From assembly GCA_003222395.1 (NCBI GenBank), contig QHWB01000033.1, forward strand, positions 62,001 through 126,000: a stretch of 64,000 bases of DNA, read 5' to 3'. This stretch comes from Acidobacteriota bacterium (GTDB lineage Bacteria > Acidobacteriota > Vicinamibacteria > Vicinamibacterales > CAVVIG01). Below the pieces are notes generated by a model that did not search any database, was not told where the DNA came from, and worked only from the letters and a program-made list of their open reading frames with translations. Made by a program: the position numbers and the translations under genes. Positions 62,004-64,000 of this stretch are shown here, in pieces; the first letter of the stretch is position 1, and each line of letters opens with the position of its first letter.

Positions 62004-64000
62004 TTAGAACGCGTATTTGACGCCGAACTGCAGAATGCGCGGATCGCCCGCCTGCAGGATCTGACCGAACGTCGCGTTCCCGATATTCTGGATCGGATTG
62101 TTGCGGATGAAGTTGTTCGTCACGTTGAACGCTTCGAGGCGCACCTCGACGTTTTGCGTCGGCGCGAAGCGGACCAGGCGCGCCAGCACCATGTCAATCT
62201 GCCAGCGCGACGGCCCGTAAAGACTGTTGCGCACGTAGTTGCCCAGCGTGCCGAACGCCGGTTGCGCGAACGCCGCAGGATTCAGGTAATTCGTGATCGA
62301 CGAGGTATCGCCGTATCCGTTGTCGAGCACCGGGTTCGCGCGCTGGTTCGTCCCGCTGATCCCGGTGAGTGCGCGATCCTGTCCCGACACGACGTTCAGC
62401 GGGCTGCCCGACAGACCGCGGAACAGACCGGAGATCCGCCAGGTGGACAGCAGCGCCGCGGCTTTGCCCGTCAGCGTCGGCGTCTGATAGCTCGCAGTGA
62501 CGTTCGCCACGTGGCGGCGATCGACGTCGCACGCGCCTTCATCGAACGACGGGTTGTTCGGATCGGTCCAGCCGGACTGCACGTTCGGCAGTTGCTGACT
62601 GGGAAGCCCGCTGCATTTCGACAACGTGTAATTCGCGCTGTAGCTGACGCGCGATCCACGGCGCTCCACCGAGAGCAGCACGCCGTTGTAACGCTCCCAC
62701 CCGCTGTCGTCGTGCGCGTCGAGGTTCGCGATCAACACGCCGTTGACCGGATCGATCTGGCTGAGCACGCGGCGCTGCTGCAGGATGCTGTTCATGCAGG
62801 TGCCGAAGTTGGCCGCCGACGGCACGCACGTGACGAGGCTGCCGTTCAGAACGGCGGAGGTGACGCTCGTCAGCCCGTAGTTGAGCGCCTTCATGTTCCA
62901 CAGGTGCGTGGTGTAGGCGCCGATGTAGCTCGCCGACGCGACCCAGTTGCTGCCGATCTGCCGCTGCACGCTCGCGTTGTACGACTGTACGGTCGTCGGA
63001 TGAATGTTCGGATCGATCGCCAGGTAGTTCGCGCCCGCGGAGAAGCGCGCTTGGGCCGGCGCCTGCGCGCCCGCGTTGCTGTCGAACGGCAGCGGGAAGG
63101 GATTCCCGCCCGGATAGCCGAGGAACGGGTTGTCGAAGCCGCCGACCGGGCTCTGGATGCGCACGTCCGATCCCCAGGGCGGCGCGATCGCGGTATTCAG
63201 ATGGTACTGGCCGTTGACGAAGTCGTACGACACGCCGTAGGACGAACGCAACGACATCCGGCCGTCGCCGCTCGGATCCCACGCGACGCCGATGCGCGGC
63301 GCAAAGTCGCTCCAGCGCCTGTTCATACCGGCGAAGCCGTTCGGGAATCCCGAATCACCCGGGTACGTGAATCCTGGCGGCGCGTTGTTGAACACGCTCG
63401 TGTGCCGGCCCGATTTGAACCCGTCGAGGCTGAAGTTGTAGATCGCGCCGTTGGTGATCTGCTGCGGGAAGTACGGTTCCCACCGCAACCCGTAATTGAG
63501 CGTCGTCCGGTCGTTGACCTTCCAGCTGTCCTGCGCGTAGAGGCCGAGATACCACTCGGTCATGAACAGGTTGTTCGGACCGGAAGCGGTGAACTGGTTC
63601 GGCCGGCCGACCATGAAATCGGCCAGGCCCGCACCGACGGCCGATCCATCGAAGTTGAAGGTGCCGGGGCTGCGGACGTTCGCGAGCGAGGTCGATTTCC
63701 AGTACGCCGCGCTGCCGCCGAACGCGAACTGATGATTGCCCTTGATGATTTGCAGATCGTCGCCGAATTGATATGTGTTGGTTCGGAACGTCGATTCGCT
63801 TTCAGTGCCGCCGCCCAGATTGAATCCGCCGGTCATCGTCAGCAGCAGATAGTGCGGCATGTAGCTGAACGTGTTGACGCCGACGTCCGGATAGGAGAAG
63901 AAGTCCTGGCTCGTGCGGTGGATCGCCGTCCGATTGAACGCGAAGCGGAACGCGTTCACCGCGTGGGTGCTGAGGATGTAGTTGTCGCCCAACGTGAACG
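62004..64000 (-). CDS. TonB-dependent receptor, Oar-like, C-terminal part (cut by window edge)
   Basis: At least 665 aa; the frame stays open through the right edge (FTLGDNYILS at the margin), so the signal peptide, regulatory domain and plug lie outside. The visible barrel has LNYGLRWEPYFPQQ, WDPSGDGRMSLRSSYGVSYD, NYTLSKCSGLPSQQLPN, and a C-terminal strand ending LQFGVKYAF. The same type of receptor stands upstream of cassette 1 (51015-54161), supporting a conserved receptor-cassette association. Confidence 0.9.
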   Translation of the reverse strand, partial: FTLGDNYILSTHAVNAFRFAFNRTAIHRTSQDFFSYPDVGVNTFSYMPHYLLLTMTGGFNLGGGTESESTFRTNTYQFGDDLQIIKGNHQFAFGGSAAYWKSTSLANVRSPGTFNFDGSAVGAGLADFMVGRPNQFTASGPNNLFMTEWYLGLYAQDSWKVNDRTTLNYGLRWEPYFPQQITNGAIYNFSLDGFKSGRHTSVFNNAPPGFTYPGDSGFPNGFAGMNRRWSDFAPRIGVAWDPSGDGRMSLRSSYGVSYDFVNGQYHLNTAIAPPWGSDVRIQSPVGGFDNPFLGYPGGNPFPLPFDSNAGAQAPAQARFSAGANYLAIDPNIHPTTVQSYNASVQRQIGSNWVASASYIGAYTTHLWNMKALNYGLTSVTSAVLNGSLVTCVPSAANFGTCMNSILQQRRVLSQIDPVNGVLIANLDAHDDSGWERYNGVLLSVERRGSRVSYSANYTLSKCSGLPSQQLPNVQSGWTDPNNPSFDEGACDVDRRHVANVTASYQTPTLTGKAAALLSTWRISGLFRGLSGSPLNVVSGQDRALTGISGTNQRANPVLDNGYGDTSSITNYLNPAAFAQPAFGTLGNYVRNSLYGPSRWQIDMVLARLVRFAPTQNVEVRLEAFNVTNNFIRNNPIQNIGNATFGQILQAGDPRILQFGVKYAF

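Overview
The window is strongly GC-rich, fully coding DNA that looks like a free-living Acidobacteriota chromosome, most likely class Vicinamibacteria. I infer this from Oar-like TonB receptors with an N-terminal carboxypeptidase-regulatory domain, a Ser/Thr kinase fused to a propeller, PDZ/GAF/SpoIIE phosphatases, DUF6152/DUF6644 proteins, and many exported proteins of unknown function. I saw no tRNA, rRNA, CRISPR array, transposase or prophage. No gap between genes exceeds 300 bases.

Layout. 1-8542 (minus): kinase, TonB receptor, CehA/McbA-like PHP metallohydrolase and the start of a paralogue of it. 8576-13608: exported proteins, a streptogramin-lyase-like propeller with a haem motif, a cytochrome c/quinoprotein fusion, and DUF6152. 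13772-19402 (minus): a tightly coupled run of family A, family B, response regulator, histidine kinase, an internally deleted tannase/feruloyl esterase and two DUF6644 membrane proteins. 19457-23723: a gentisate operon (aromatic-acid transporter, FAH-family hydrolase, gentisate 1,2-dioxygenase, MetE-like protein). 23845-31715: hydrolase, sugar-binding-like protein, SnoaL, penicillin-acylase-like enzyme, exported methyltransferase, and cytochrome c plus PQQ dehydrogenase. 31872-37467 (minus): 2-oxoacid/acetoin-type dehydrogenase E1alpha-E1beta-(M24 protein)-E2 preceded by a hydroxyacid dehydrogenase. 40408-44281 and 48890-49957: a hydroxyquinol-type pathway (HpaB/HpaC-like monooxygenase, intradiol dioxygenase, bicupin, maleylacetate reductase), split by a phosphatase and an orphan kinase. 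50086-64000: two facing copies of a TonB / family A / metallo-beta-lactamase / family B block, with two small cupins and a VOC dioxygenase.

Names used here. 'Family A' (about 290-320 aa, exported, MDGRPHP and FSTGxWEGD motifs, two conserved Cys) has four copies. 'Family B' (about 270-300 aa, exported, DWRWRM-TP-KGD and LRKNGVPYS motifs, two conserved Cys) has three. I know no function for either. They share a distant C-terminal module, are translationally coupled to each other or to a metallo-beta-lactamase, and lie beside TonB receptors and ring-cleavage genes. This A-MBL-B cassette is the best candidate here for an undescribed system, perhaps periplasmic handling of aromatic or ester substrates (inference).

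A second theme is small dispersed repeats: inverted arrays of 7-18-mers and short palindromes. They sit exactly at gene ends, where they often supply stop codons. Inside genes they encode interdomain linkers (E2, perhaps the bicupin) and signal-peptide cores (two family B genes).
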